Origin: Desmodesmus armatus
Taxonomy: Eukaryota; Chlorophyta; Chlorophyceae; Sphaeropleales; Scenedesmaceae
Reading direction: 5' to 3'
DNA length: 64,000 bases
NCBI GenBank assembly: GCA_007449985.2
Contig: VIIQ02000122.1
Span: 1-64,000 of the forward strand
A program made the translations under genes and the position numbers. Positions 1 through 12,903 of this stretch are shown piece by piece (position 1 is the first letter of the stretch; each line of letters starts with the position of its first letter). The notes below the pieces were generated by a model, which was given only the letters and a program-made list of their open reading frames with translations, was not told where the DNA came from and searched no databases.

Positions 1-3000
1 AAACCATGTTCTGTCCTATGGCATAAGACGTGAACTTTAAATCTTGCAAACACCGTGTGGCACCCCCCACCCCTTCTGACCAGCCTAGTGAGGTGCTGCA
101 CCAAACTTGACCTTGACTTCCGTGCAATAGGCCATCTTTGTGGCATCTATTATCTGCTAGGGAGCTGCCTTTTGAGCAGTCCAGCAGCAACACGCATGCA
201 ACGAAGACCCCCGCTCCAGGTCATTCTATACCGCTCTCACTCGCTTGGCCTTGGCAGTGCCCCCCGGCCACCCCCACCCCCCCACCCTGACCGTGCAAGT
301 GACCGTCCTACCCACCTGACCAGGAAACCCAGCTGCCTCTCCTCTTTGACATTGTCTTGGAACAGCAGCCGTCGCAAGGCCAGGCGCATGTTAGGGCGGC
401 AAGTGAGCTTACCGATGCTGCCAAACAGCTTCAAGCTTGCTTCGTACAGCGTCAGCCCTGCCTGCTGCAGCGCCCCTGCATCTGCACTGCCGCTGTACGG
501 GTTGAGGAGCTGTTGGCCACCAGCACTGCTGCCCTGCTCGCCGCGTCACCTTCCTCACCTCAGGAGCAGGACCTTCAGAAGCCCCTCAATGCGCAGTTTG
601 CTGCCTGTGAGAGGGTCAGCCCTGCCTCGTCCCAGGCTAGCAGCAGCTGCTTAGTCTGATACTGGAAGCAATGCTTGAGGCTCTCGAGGTTGCTGCTAAG
701 CACTAGCTGCAGCTGCCGCAGCCAGCCACTCATCAGGGCTGGCAACGTCCTGCCTGCCGTTGCCCACGCTTCGCAGCAGCAGGTCGAGCTGGCTTGGCTG
801 CTGTACATCATCACTGTTGCTGCTGTCAAGCGGCTGTGCTGGCATGAACTGCTGACTGCTTGCTGTGTGGCGGTCGCCACACCTTCCGCACCCATTTGCG
901 GTACACCCCCACCCACTGCTTGCTGGGCTGTTGCATGGTGGTCCCCGGCTCCCCGCCAGGCTGGTCACGGGCTTTCTGAAACCCTTCACAAAGACCGCGT
1001 GCCCGGCTGTGCCAGCAGCTGCTGGTCAGCTTTGGATCTAGGCAGCCGCTCTCCTGCAGCAGGGACAGAAAGCGACATCTGCGATATGTGACCCCAGCAG
1101 TGGGTTCAGCTCGCTTGCCAGCAGCATCGATGCCCTGCTGAAGCTCAGCCTGCTCCTGCTGGCTAGCTGACGCCTGTGCTTCAAGCCACTCTGCTGCCTC
1201 GACAAAGCTGGCCGGCACAGCATCAGCTGCTCAAGCCCAGTTAACCGTTGCTGCTCGGGCTGCTGCCAGGTGCTGGGGGTTTGCTGTCCAGGCGGGAGCG
1301 CGCTGCAACTGCAGCAGGCGCTCCAGGGTGAGGCCGATGAGGGAGTACCTGCCACCACTGGCACACATGCCTCAATGAAGGCTGCTGCCTCCCTACAGCA
1401 CAAGTAGGCAAATCATGCAGCCAAACATGTGATCACAAGCTTCAGTGCAGTGCAAGATCCTGAGTCATGATTGGCATTGTCAGTCACATCCTCTGGGCTC
1501 AAAGCATGGCGGCCAGATTATGACAAACACAAATACCAGTTGCAGAAGCACACTGGAGCTGCAATGCTGGCAGCGCTGACTTGCATGGAACCTGCAGCCA
1601 ACTGCTTCAACCTCCAGAGTCCTGGCCAGCCCCTGCTTGCATTTTTGAGTTGCGTCTTGGTGAACAGCGCTGAAAGCACTGCTTGCAATCATCTGTTCTG
1701 CAGTCAAACATCACTGCCAGCTGTTCTACGGGCATCTGGTGCAGCATGCACTGCAGCCCCATTGCGTCACTCACGCTGCGGTGCCTGCAACCTTGTTCTT
1801 CACCAGCCCCAACGACAGCTTTTTCTTCTTGAACTCCTCCTCCTGCAGCTTATTGATCTGCGCCTGCTGCTGGGGCACCTCAAGGCTGAGACCCAGCCTG
1901 TTGACGTATGGAGTGCCCGCCACACCCTCCTTGGCATCAAGGGTTTGCTTGTAGCCCTTCTGGTCCCTGCAAAACACATGCACAACAGTGCAATGTTTCA
2001 CACGGTTCCATAGAACGTGCTGCCACAGCTGCCATCTGACATGAAGTTGTCAGTACCAAATTGTAGAGCTGAGCCAGCGCCGCTGGTATCCTGTAGGCAT
2101 GCCTAGGTGAACATACGCAACCGATATGGGCTAACACATCATAGACACAAACATGTTGCACAAAGCCTTGCCTGGACAAGGCCTGCGGTGCCACTACCCA
2201 GGCAGCCAAGCTCCCAAGCCCCGCGATCTGCATGGCACTCACCAGGACAGGCATACTGCCACAGATCGACTGCCAGATCTTGTGGCGCGGCCAGCAGACC
2301 CAGGCTGCCCCTGTGCCTCCTTCCAGTGCCTGAACGCCTCGCGCAATGCAGGCGTCTTGACCAGGCTCTTGATGTCATCATCGTTGTGCACCATGTTGGT
2401 CCACAGCATGATGTGGGGCGCTTCGTGGGCGCTGATGATGGCACTGCGCTTCAGAGGGTCGACATCATTGTGACCCACTGCCTCTATGATCTGCACAAAA
2501 ATGGAGGGGTGGGAGCAGGCGAGGGTATAGTGCATGGTGGGTGTTTTGGTATGTTCTCATCTCATCCTATCTGTTTTTTGCCACATGCATGCTAGTCCAA
2601 TGCTCGTTGGAATAGCATCAGGATGGTAAATGCGCATCTCTGTTGTCTCCTGTGGGGCCGTCTGCATGGATGCAAGGCACTTGCAATAGACCACAGTTTT
2701 GGCACCCCCCCCCCGGCAGAGGCTCTGGACACTTCATCAGCTCAACTGCCACCAAAGCACATCCAGTCAAATGCCCATGCCTAGGTGGCCCACATGAGGC
2801 AGTGACACCCCATCAGCTAGTCAACCTGATGTCATGATGAGGTCAGAAACTTTGAACGCACCTCGTACCGGCCTGGCAACGCCCCACCCTGCTCAACCAT
2901 CCATCCAGGGTGGTAGACGGTTACTCCCGTAGCGGCCAGCAGCGACGGCAGTGCCTGATGCAGCTGAGGCTGCTCCAGCACTGGCTGCAGCCATGGGGGC

Positions 3001-4617
3001 AGCAGGGCAGCAGCTCCTCCAGGGGCACTGCTGTGCCCAGAGTGCTGCTGATGGTGAGTGACAGCAGGGCACTGACGCCCGCCAGAACGTTGTGGGCAGG
3101 ACCAAAGCCATAGACGCACACGGCCTTGCCCAGCACACTGCTCAGTCCCGATGGATGGGGAATTCATAGGCTGCGCGGCTGCGCCTGGCCTGCCGGTACT
3201 TCTTGACTTCCTCAGCCAGCAGATCTTCGCCATCCTCCTCTGGGCCTCGCTGCACCACCAGAGCTAGACATGCGCTCTGCTCTCGACCTCAGGTGGTCAT
3301 CCCAGAACCCCTGCTGCCTGAAAATGCATGACATTAGACACAGAACAGGGCTAGTAAGTAAGTAGGAAAGCAACTACGCCTATGGTGAACCACTGGCGTA
3401 GGCTGAGAGGGGTGTGCGTGTCTAGCATGCTAGACTACCACCACCCCACCTGACCCCTGCAGCCCTCGGGCAGAACAGGGCTCTGTAGCTGACCGCATCA
3501 GGAGGCACAACCATGAGAAACGTCAGCATGCACATCCCAGATGTTGGCTGGTGTGAAGTGCTGCCGGCCATTGCACCCATGACTTTCTTGCCACCTTCGC
3601 ACCCGCAATCTTGCCAAGATCAATCATGGCATGCTTTTGCAGCACAGAGTGCGACAGCTTTGCTGACATGTGTGTGCCTCAGTTGCTAATAATGTCATCC
3701 CCAATGCCTACCAACCCATGTGTGACTCACAGCTTGTCAACATAATCCTCAAACCAGCCCTGAATGACCTCCTGGCCCACATAGGCCCAGCTGGCCTGGT
3801 GCCTGTTGGTGGACGACCACAGCCTGTGGGCCACGTTCACCTCACTGCCGTGGCCGCCCGTCTGGCCAACAGAGCCAATGAGGGCACAGGGGCGGGGTTG
3901 GGGCACTCGCTCTCCCTCAACTCTGAATGCGCAGATTTTTTTAGCCTGGTCTTCCACCTGAAACAAGTGACAGTACCAGCAATGGTGCAAGCCTTTGCGC
4001 TTTCAGGTCAAAAACATGACGTGTGAGATATCAGATGACCTGCTGCAAGCATTGGCTGTGTTTTGTTGTGCATGCCAACAAAATGGTGATACTGAGTATG
4101 ATCAAGCAGCAATCAGCCGCTGATGCTGGGGCGCAACAGCGTCAGAAACTGCGCATTGTGCGCACTAGTAACCAGCCACCATATGGTGGCTGCCATGCAT
4201 GGCAGCAAGGTCGGCAAGGGTTTGTAGCATACATTATGCTGAGACAGGCGTAGGACATGCAACAGATGTATGTACAATACCATGCAACAACAAACCTGAG
4301 CAACGTGTAAGAGGCAGCCTGTGAGCTAACGAGCCTGATTATCTTGCCGAGTGCCGCAGCGCCCACCTGTTCCGCTGCAGCATTGCTGACTTCTGAAGAC
4401 TTGCTCCAGTTGTCCACACACACGATGTCATAGCTGCAAGTTGTGAGAGCAGCAGCAGCCACAGGCGCACATGCAGCGCAAACTCACACACGAGTGCCAT
4501 GAGCCAAAAAAGTGACATTGACATTGCCACATGCACAGAGGCAGGGAGGGGGTGCATTGTGCCAAAAGCCTTCTGACAATTCTTTGGTGCTGGCGTAAGT
4601 GCGCGTTTGGAGTGCAG

Positions 4618-5117
4618 GTACCCCCCAGAGGGAGATGTTGTGGTTCCTCCCTCCACCCCCCCCCCCTCTCCCACTTGCCCCTCTCCCCCCTCCCCTTACC
4701 TCCCTCCCCCCCCCCCCTCCCCCCCCTTCCCCCCCCCCTCCCCCCTCTCCCCCCCTCTTACCCCCTTCCCTCCCTCCCTCCACCCCCCCCTCCCTCCCCC
4801 CCCCCCCACCTCCACCCCCCCCCCAACCCCCACCCCACCCCCCACCCCTGCCCCCCCCCCCTCCCCGCCTCCCTCCTCCTTCACCCTCCGTTCACCCTCC
4901 CCCCTCCCCCCCCCCCTTGCCTTTCCTCCCCCCATCCCCCCCCCCCCTCCTACCCCCCCCCCCCCTTCATCCACTCCCCTTGCCCCCCTCCCCTTGCCCC
5001 CATCCCCATTCCCCTTTCCCCTCCTGCCCCCTCCCTTCCTCTTTATCCTTCCCCTCCTTTCACTCTTCCCCCCTCCCCTTTGCCCCCCCCCCTCCCTCCC
5101 CCCCCCCCCCCCCCCAT
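4618..5117. repeat. C/T-only low-complexity tract (first block)
   Basis: About 500 bases made almost entirely of C and T on the plus strand, mostly C-runs broken by single T or A. It lies in the intron between the P-loop exon and the IVCVDNW exon of the minus-strand pseudogene. Apparent proline-rich or glycine-rich reading frames on either strand are by-products of the composition. Confidence 0.95.
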
Positions 5118-6068
5118 ATTGGATCGAAGCCTTTAGGTTGAGAGCCTAATACGTTGCTATGGTCTCACCCACTCACATGACAGCACAACTTGGTCTGTGT
5201 ATTCGGTCGAAAGTGTGACGCACCAGGCCTTGGCCGGCTGAAACACAAGGAAACACTGATAAGGGTTATGATGGAACTGGTTACAAACGTGTTCTACGCT
5301 GGTGCTGGGATATCGCAACTGCCATCAGCCCATCCCAAAACCATCGCAAAGTGGACACCCCAAACCACATTCATGTGTATTTACCCAGAACAGCTGGCCC
5401 ACGTGTGCTCAGCGAAACTGCGTGGTCGCAAAGTATACGAAACTATATACATGAACAGTATCCTTGCATGGCAACGAACGTGAGCTGAGCCGTTGAAAAG
5501 CATGTACAATGCATTAACGGCATCGTATTCCCTTTGGATAATGCATGAACGCACCCTGTAGCTTCAAAGTTGTGAGGACAGGCAATCGGTTACGAGATTC
5601 GCAGACAACTGTCATCCAACGTTGGACCGCGCATGACTGACTTTCGCGAACAGCTGCGCAAACCGCAATTTGCGGTGCTGCTGTGTGATCGAGAGTGCCT
5701 GAAAAGCCCCGCTGTGTTCATCTTAGCCTGTCAAGGGGCAGCAGCGGATCCTGCAGGCGCAGCAGCACCCCAGCAGCAGCACGCCTGCAACAGCAACTGT
5801 GCCGCAGCTGGACAGGAGCAAAACAACTGCACTACGCCTCGTCCCACTTCGCGACCTCAACTCAGTCTGCTATGTTCATTCCAGCCTGGCACATGGGAGC
5901 AGCTGGTAGCGCTTGCAGCGGCAGCAGTGCTGGGCACCCCAACAGCAGCAAGTGTGCAGCAGCTTGACAGCAGCAAAACTGCAGTAACTCCTCCCTGGAC
6001 CCCCAAACAAAGTTGGGCAGGGTTTGATCCAGTACTGACGCCACCTGGGCGTAAGCCGTTCATATGGG
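5118..6068. other. Ordinary-composition spacer between the two C/T tracts
   Basis: About 950 bases of mixed composition inside the same expanded pseudogene intron. It contains a GCAGCAG-rich patch near 5740-5980. I see no exon with supporting splice sites on either strand. Confidence 0.5.
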
Positions 6069-6890
6069 GGGAAGGCTTCCCCTCCCCCTCCTTTCATCTG
6101 TATCCTTCCCCCCTCACCCCCCTCCCCCCTAGCCTTCCGCCTCTCCCTTTAGCCTTCCTGCCCTCCCCCCCTCTCCCCTAACGCCCCCCCCCACCCACCC
6201 CCCAACCCCCTTCCTCCCCCCTTTCCCCCCCCCCCCTCCATCCCCCCCCCCCCCCTCCTGCCTTACCTCCCCCCCTCCTGCCCCCCCCCCTTCATCCCCC
6301 CCCCCCCCCCGTTCCCCCTTCCCCTCCTCCCCCCTCCCTTCCTTTTCACATTCCCCTCCTTTCACCCTTGCCCCCCCCTTCCCATCCCCCCCCCCCTTCA
6401 TCCTCTCTCCCCCCTCTCCCGTCCCTTCCTCTATATCCTTCCCCTCCTTTCACCCCCCTCCCCTGGCCCCCCCCTCCCCTTCCCCCCCCCCCATTCCCCC
6501 ATTCCCCCTCCCCCTCCATCCCCCCTCCCCCTCCATCCCCCCCTCCCCCCTAGCCTTCCTCCCCTCCTCCCCCTTCCTCCCCCCCTTCCCCCCCCCCTCT
6601 CCCCCCTCCCCTTGCCACCCCCCCCCTGCCAAATTCCCCTCCCCCCCTCACCCCCTAGTTTTCCTCCTCTCCCCCTAGCCTTCCCTGCCCCCCCCTCCCC
6701 CCCCCCCCCCCCCCCGTCCTCCCCCTTCCCCCTTCCACCCACCCCCCCCCCCCCTCCCCCTTCCCCCCCCCCCCCCCCTTCCATCCCCCCTCCCCCTCTG
6801 CCCTTCCCCCTCCCACATCCCTTCTCCCCCCCCTCCCTTCACCCTTCCCCTTCACATCCCCCCCCCCTCGCCCCCCCTACCCTGGCAATT
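6069..6890. repeat. C/T-only low-complexity tract (second block)
   Basis: About 820 bases of almost pure pyrimidine on the plus strand, like the block at 4618-5117. It shares phrases with that block such as the CTTTCACCCTT and ATCCTTCCCCTCCTTTCA motifs, which suggests both grew from one satellite-like seed. Long frames here are composition artefacts. Confidence 0.95.
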
Positions 6891-7625
6891 AAACTGCAAA
6901 TTAGTCACGGTCATGTTCTACGCCATTACTGCAAAATATGCACACGCCACGCAAGCCGCTCGTCGCACGAACATATGAGATGCTGGATGCAAAGCAGGTG
7001 CAGGTGCCAAGCGCTTCATGAAGGCCCTACATAACACGCAGTGACCTTCGCAGTGTCAAGGCAACTTGAGGCCTTCGGACGCGTCTGACACATCACGATT
7101 GTCCTACCACAAGTGATCTGCTTACCTACTCTTGTAGTTGTCCGGCAGCCCTTCCACGGAGTCCAGCTGCTGTTCTTGGACCTGCTGCTCGTGCAGGTGC
7201 TTTGCTCTAAGCACGCCTGCCGCTAGCAGCTTGTTGATGGCAAAGGTTTTTCCACTCTGGCTGCACCCAATAACGGCCACACTGGTGACCCTGTTTGCAA
7301 AACACCCAGCAGCCTGCAGCAGTGGGCAGCCCCAGCAGGCATCAGCAAAAGAGTGGCAGGGTGTGACACCTGGGAAGCAACAGATCTGTTCTGTGGGACG
7401 AATCTGCTGGTGAAAATATTCCAGGTCAGATAGCAGGAGTTGCAGCAACTGCAACAGCATTGCTGGACGCGCTGGCAGCGCCCCTTGATCCAGGCATGCA
7501 GGGCCCACTGCTGACCCAGCTGTCCAGTACATACTGTTACAAGCATTTGGTAAGTCAAGGGTCACCTTGGCACGAAGCAGCAGCTCCATGGAGGAGCGCC
7601 CGCTTGCCGTTGGCCGGCCAAGCAT

Positions 7626-9855
7626 GGTGTCGCGGCTGAAACGTCACGTGTGCAACATGTGCAACATGTAGCTGATGCTCTTTCGGTGGTCTCCCTGGCG
7701 GCGTTTGCCCGTATGCGTCCAGATGAAGGTATGACGCACAACAGCACAAGTTGTGTGAAGGAACAGACACGCAAAGGAGACAGGGAATATCTCGATGTAA
7801 GACGAAAGAAACCATTTCCAAGACACAGATTGTGAGATTCCTCTGTCTGCAGTGCAAAACCCTGCCAGTGCACAACCCTGGGTGCTGTGCAGTTGAGGAA
7901 CGGACATGGCGATGCAGTGCGCACAGGGTTTCAGAAAGGGGCCAGGAGTTGAACTACTGTGATGCCATGTTATGTCACACGCCAATAATGAGTGAAGGGG
8001 AGATGTTGCCATTTTATGTCATGTCAACCGAATGCGTACACACGACAGGCAAGGTGACACCATTGCCTGCACCAGCGGCTGCTGCTGCAGGCCTTTCAGG
8101 CTGGCGAGGTTGCAGTCGAGGCTCTCTGTCACTGTTGCTGCTACTGTATGCCGACTGGCAGCAAGTATACCGTCCAGCTCGTGCGCAGCATGACGATGCG
8201 CGCAGGAGGCAGATATGGCCACAAACAAATGCCACAACCCAGCCATGTATTGTAGGCTGCCCTGGTAAGGGCAGCACTGCACACAACAGCTCGCGTCACC
8301 AACTGCAGTCAGTGCATTGCAGCAGGCCCTGGACCACATCACGCCAAGTGTTGCACTCAAGACACAGTCGCTGCACAGCTCCTATAGCATGACCGCTGCC
8401 GCCACGCCACCATCTGCTGCGCACACCCAACCGCTGTGATGGAGCATCTCTGGGGGCCTGGACCTGTGCAACAGCATCAGAGGATCTCAGGTGAAGCGGT
8501 GCAAGTATGACGGGCGATGCAATGCATGGCTTTGGGTGCCAGCTGCATGCACATAGCCGCAACATGCGCACATGTAGCACCACACCAGTCATGCAATCAC
8601 GACGTGAAGTTGTGCGATAGATCAAGAAGCTCAAAGGAGAAGAGGGAAGAGCTCAAAACCTCTCCTGTACACAGTCCAGTACTGCGATTTTCGCAGGCCA
8701 CATCTATGCCTTGATCTACTCAACACTGTTGCGGCAGGCCCAGGCATATGGGGGTAGTTAATCCTCCCACAGAGGACTGCTGCGTCTGCGCCAACTGTGA
8801 CTGCCCCCACCTTGTTCAGCAGTGCACAACAGGGCGGATGCACCTGTGCCAATGCACGCCAACCTTGTCCAGCGCATGCAGCTCTGGGCTGCTCATGCAG
8901 CTGCAAATTAGTCGCTCCTGCCCGTGCCATGTCAGGACACCTTCAGTCAGCAGCATAAGTACAGTTTGTTTCACCAGGTGTGTGTCTTCTGCGTAATCAC
9001 CATGCTGCACACTGTCCTGACGACACGCAACGGTGCATGACCCATAGAAATCTACTGCTGAGACCCTATGTGACCAAGCCAAAACCAACATCAGACATAG
9101 CATTGGCTATCTGCATGTGTGTGTCTGTACGAGCCCTTCCTGCACGTGCAGGATAATCACAGGACAGCTGCTCACCTGATTACCTGAGTATTGAAGGTCC
9201 AGCACACTGCTCTGCTGCTGTAATGTTTGGGGCATGCGCAAGGGCAGGGGCGGCAGCAAGCATTCCTGCAGCTTTATATTAGATGACTGAATGACAGCAC
9301 CAAGAAAGGCGTCGTTCCTGCTGCTGTCTGGCTGGGATCGCGACTGCAACACTAAGGGGTGCTTCAACGTTGAACCCACACATACTGGAGAAGGACTGAC
9401 ACTCAGAGATGGAAGCTTGGGCACTGGAGGGTTGCATTGAATGCATTGAATGCATGGCTGTGATGCAAGGCCCTGCAGATGGTGCCAAGGGTGCCTGCCA
9501 GGCTGGTGTGTTTGTCAAGATTTTGAGAGGCAACCTTCTGCTGTGGCTGGTGATTCAAAGTAGGTGTATGTGCGTTTTTGGAGAGCCACCGGTGTGGATA
9601 TGGCATCTGACCACCTGCAGCTGACACACTGCAGCGACTTGGCCAGTAGTTCAAAAATGACATGACTACATGTTCTGTCACCGGCAGCCATGTATACGTC
9701 TATCGTCTGCCCCTGCCCAAAACAATCTAACACGCATAGCCACGCGCAATCAGAGTGCTAAGGTCTCTGTTGGACAGCTGTACCTGCTTGATCTTCTTCC
9801 ACAACAGGAAAAGCCGTGCCCAGCTGCTGCTGCCTCGTCGGACGCGTGTACAACA
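7626..9855. other. No recognisable gene; intergenic between pseudogene and UBC12
   Basis: This stretch lies upstream of both the minus-strand pseudogene start (7625) and the plus-strand UBC12 start (9856), so it should hold promoters for both directions. I find no exon, RNA gene or mobile-element signature. Short open frames exist on both strands but lack splice support and recognisable residues. Confidence 0.4.
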
Positions 9856-11558
9856 ATGATCAAGCTTTTCAGTGTCAAGGTGATGATCCAGCCATGCAGG
9901 AGCGCTGACGAACACGTCCATGCATCAAGCTTCAAACACCAAACCATCTGCTGTTGTGCTGCACTCTTCACCCTGATTGCTGCTGTGGCTGTGCCACCGC
10001 CTGTGGCTGTGCAGGACAAGCAAAAGAAGGATGCAGCAGCTGCAGCAGCCGGGAAGCCCAAGCAGTCAGCTGGAGAGCTGCGCCTCAACAAAGGTACAGA
10101 CACCTCCATGCACACACGTAAACAGCAGCAGCTTGCCACATTCATGCAGCTTGTGCTGACGTGCCTAGCCTGTTCCCTTGTGGCCATTTGAAGAAATAAT
10201 GATCATGGTTGGCCACTGACGCTGTCCCTGCTGCAGATTTGACGGAGTTGTCGCTGCCCAGCAACATCCACATCAACTTCCCAGAAGGCAAGGAGAAGCC
10301 GATGCACTTTGAAATCACCATCAAGCCAGATGAGGGTTACTACCGCAACGGCAAGTTCCTGTTTGACTTCGTCATCTCTACAGGCTACCCGTATGATGCG
10401 CCTAAGGTCAAGTGCAAAACAAAGGTGAGGGCAGCAGAGCCACATGACAGCAGCAGCTGCACAAGGTGGTGCTACAGCTGCAGCAGTTGGTGAGGGGTGT
10501 GTGGCATCTGCACATTTCTTGAAAGCATCAGTATAGACAAAGCACGAGCCTGGCATACCACACCATCCCTTGTTGCAAGGTTTGCTTGCACTGGCCGGCC
10601 TTGAGAAGACAGCCCTCTCCCACCAAGATGTCTGCACACAGCTGTGAAGCAGGCATGGTGAACACGCACCCCGTGACATCAACAGCCTCTATGCCCTGCT
10701 TCGTGCTGCCTCCTGCTGCTGCTGTGAGCACCAGGTGTACCACCCCAACGTTGACCTGGAGGGCAACATCTGCCTCAACATCTTGCGAGAGGACTGGAAG
10801 CCAGTGCTGTCAATCTCTTCAGTAGTGTATGGATTGCAGTTTCTGTTCCTGGTATGGACCAAGCACTTCGGTTCTGTTGAAAGCATAACATATCTTGAGC
10901 AGCTTGGAGAGGCATGTCGTGAAGTGACCATACAGCCAATAATTAGTGGCAGTCATCCTTGCACTACAACAGCAAAAACAGTGCATGTGATACCACAGCA
11001 GTTGGGCTCTGCAGTTATCGCTGAGCCACCTGGTTGCAAGTGGCCTCAAGTTGCCGCCACACAGCAGCCTGCGCTGCAAGGGCAGGGCACGTGCAAGTAT
11101 CAGGGTTAGCCTTATGCTTTGGCGTGCAGTTGCTTGCTTGCAATGAATCCCCTGTTGGGACGCACCCACTTTGCATTGGTTGGTAGCCATGCAGCGATGT
11201 GTGCGCATGGGGAGGTGACACCGTCAACTGTAACTGCTGCCCCTGTCATTGGCACATGCAGTATGCTTACCGTGCACCGTTGAATGTCAGTTTGGTGCTT
11301 TCCTCAGGGTGCTCTTCCAGTGCCTGTGTGGCTGCCTGCTGTGCTGCCGCCTGTGCAATTGTGCAAGTGTGTACAAGCTGTATGTATGTGTGTGTCTGTG
11401 CTGCCCCTGTGCAGGACCCCAACCCTGAGGACCCCCTGAACAAGGAGGCCGCACAGAAGTTCCAGGAGAGCCAACGGAACTTTGAGTCAATAGTGCAGCG
11501 CAGCATCCACTATGGCGCCCAGATAGCCAACGACTTCTTCCCGCCCTGTGCCACCTGA
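9856..11558 (+). CDS. UBC12: NEDD8-conjugating enzyme UBC12 (E2 M)
   Basis: This E2 carries activated NEDD8 (RUB1) from the E1 to cullins, switching on cullin-RING ubiquitin ligases. Five exons: 9856-9879, 10015-10093, 10237-10424, 10735-10851, 11415-11558. Phase is consistent at every junction and they give 183 aa, the same length as human UBC12. Exon 1 encodes MIKLFSVK, the family's signature N-terminus that docks on the NEDD8 E1. The UBC fold follows: [15 protein letters not shown], the [20 protein letters not shown] catalytic segment with Cys110, and [19 protein letters not shown]. The last exon starts [13 protein letters not shown] and ends in TGA. The Ala-rich linker (residues 14-20) varies in the family. 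Exon 1 is only 24 nt and easy for gene finders to miss. TGTAA lies 473 nt past the stop. Identification is secure; the start is fixed by the MIKLFS motif. Confidence 0.96.
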
Positions 11559-12030
11559 GACTGATAGCAGCAGCAGCAGCAGCAGCAGCAGGCCTGTGGG
11601 ACCACTGTGCCTACAGTGTTGCGCAGGGCACCAGCTGCTGCAGCGTCACTGCTCTGCCAGCAGCCGGCAGTGCGAAGCAGTGCAGTAGCTGTTTGGGCTG
11701 GTGCAGCGATTGTGATAGCTGTGCATGTGGTCACAGCTTGACAGGTTTGCTTGCAGCAACCCCAGCAGCTTGGCTGCCCAGCGGCAGCATCTGTGCTGGC
11801 CCACTATGTCTGATATTGGCAGTCCAGGGTCCTGTTGGGCGTGCAGCAGCAACGGTTTGGGCGGTGGTTATGGACGTTGGCATCAGGGCAGCTGGGTAGT
11901 GTTTTCAGAGGGGGTGTAGCGGTGTGTGTGTGTGTTTGTGTACCATTTGGGCAGCAAGAGGGCAGGGCCTAGCAGCCTGAGTCTCGTGTACATGGGTGTC
12001 AGGCATCAGCGAGTGGGAGGGCAGCACTCT

Positions 12031-12035
12031 TGTAA
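12031..12035 (+). terminator. TGTAA polyadenylation signal of UBC12
   Basis: TGTAA, the usual green-algal poly(A) signal, 473 nt downstream of the UBC12 stop on the same strand. It is the first one after the stop that I noticed. Confidence 0.6.
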
Positions 12036-12882
12036 AGTACGGGTGGATTGAAATCAAGGGTTGAGCATGCCACAGCACACTGCTCGCGTTGACGGCTTCA
12101 AACAGTCGCTGAACAGTCCCTTGGCTGAATGGGATGGGGTATGGGCCTGTGGCGCTGCCCTGGAGTACATGGAAGCAGGGCTTGCACACACCAAATGTCA
12201 GTGACTCGCCTCATTGAAATCATTGCTTGGCCCGAGGGCCCAGGGTGATGAACCCCCAAACCTTTGAACTGGCAGTGCATGTCACATCATGTCATCTGAT
12301 GACCACAGAACAAACGACTGAGCAACGTATGAAATCGTTTGCAATGCATCATATTGTTACGTTGTTTTCCGTTGACACCTCAGTATCTGCATGCTGGAGT
12401 TGCTGCTTTGAGAAGGCCTCCCTGGTGTACACCACATCAACAGAACTCTGTGCATTCACGTTTGCTCAAGCATAAATATTCATAATTCGTCCAATATAAT
12501 CAGACCGGTTTTGATTCAGGCAGGGACGTCTTAGCTGGCTTACCCTTGATCAGGCTGTGGCCAGCCTGGCACGCCCACAACAGCACCATCCCATGGAGTC
12601 CCCTGACAACAAGCCAGCTCCCCATGTTGGCCCAACAGAAAGGACCTTAAGAGAGGTTTTGGGCGAGTGGATGGTGGATGCTGTCGACTGGGCAGATCAG
12701 CACAGGCGCAGTCTTGCATGCGGAAGCATCCTGGGAATTTGCAGTGAGTAGCCATGTCCAAGCAAACTGCACCGTAAGAGCATGGTATGCATGAGCTTGT
12801 CACAGCACAAGAGCGTCTTTAGCAGTGATTTCGACCTATGAACACTGTCAAGTGGGCAACAAGTTCCTCCAGCGGTCTTGTG

Positions 12883-12903
12883 CCCCCCCCCCCCCCCCCC
12901 CCC
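12883..12903. repeat. Poly(C) homopolymer, 21 bases
   Basis: Uninterrupted C-run followed by GGATATG. The exact length is prone to sequencing error. Confidence 0.9.

Larger units (their letters stand above)
316..7625 (-). pseudogene. Decayed inverted paralog of the large P-loop protein at 28767-37886
   Basis: Read on the minus strand, this region matches the intact gene exon by exon and in order: 7625-7566 (N-terminus, ending LLLRAK), about 7291-7126 (Walker A GCSQSGKT), 4433-4367 (IVCVDNW), 3957-3731 (TGGHGSEVNVAHRLWSS), 3317-2862, 2490-2243 (SAHEAPHIMLWTN), 1966 to about 1785 (GVAGTPYVNRLGL) and 1392-316. Exons of 67, 227 and 248 nt have exactly the same length as their intact counterparts and keep consensus splice sites. 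The larger exons are broken. A lost base near 3146 puts a TGA after EFPIHRD, another base is lost near 3000, a C is missing near 1342 just after EACVPVVAGT, and the frame switches again near 720. The start of the P-loop exon is also shortened. The remaining 3' exons would lie beyond base 1. Inference: a duplicated gene that has lost coding ability. A diverged functional gene with many assembly indels is less likely, because independent lesions recur. Confidence 0.85.

Noticed and set aside
4531..5149. Long proline-rich frames on the plus strand and glycine-rich frames on the minus strand (also at 6129-7034)
   Set aside because: They follow directly from C/T-only sequence, are open in several frames at once, and sit in a pseudogene intron.
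316..7625. Calling the minus-strand copy a second functional gene
   Set aside because: At least three single-base losses and one further frame switch, plus one in-frame stop, break its large exons, although the small exons are intact.
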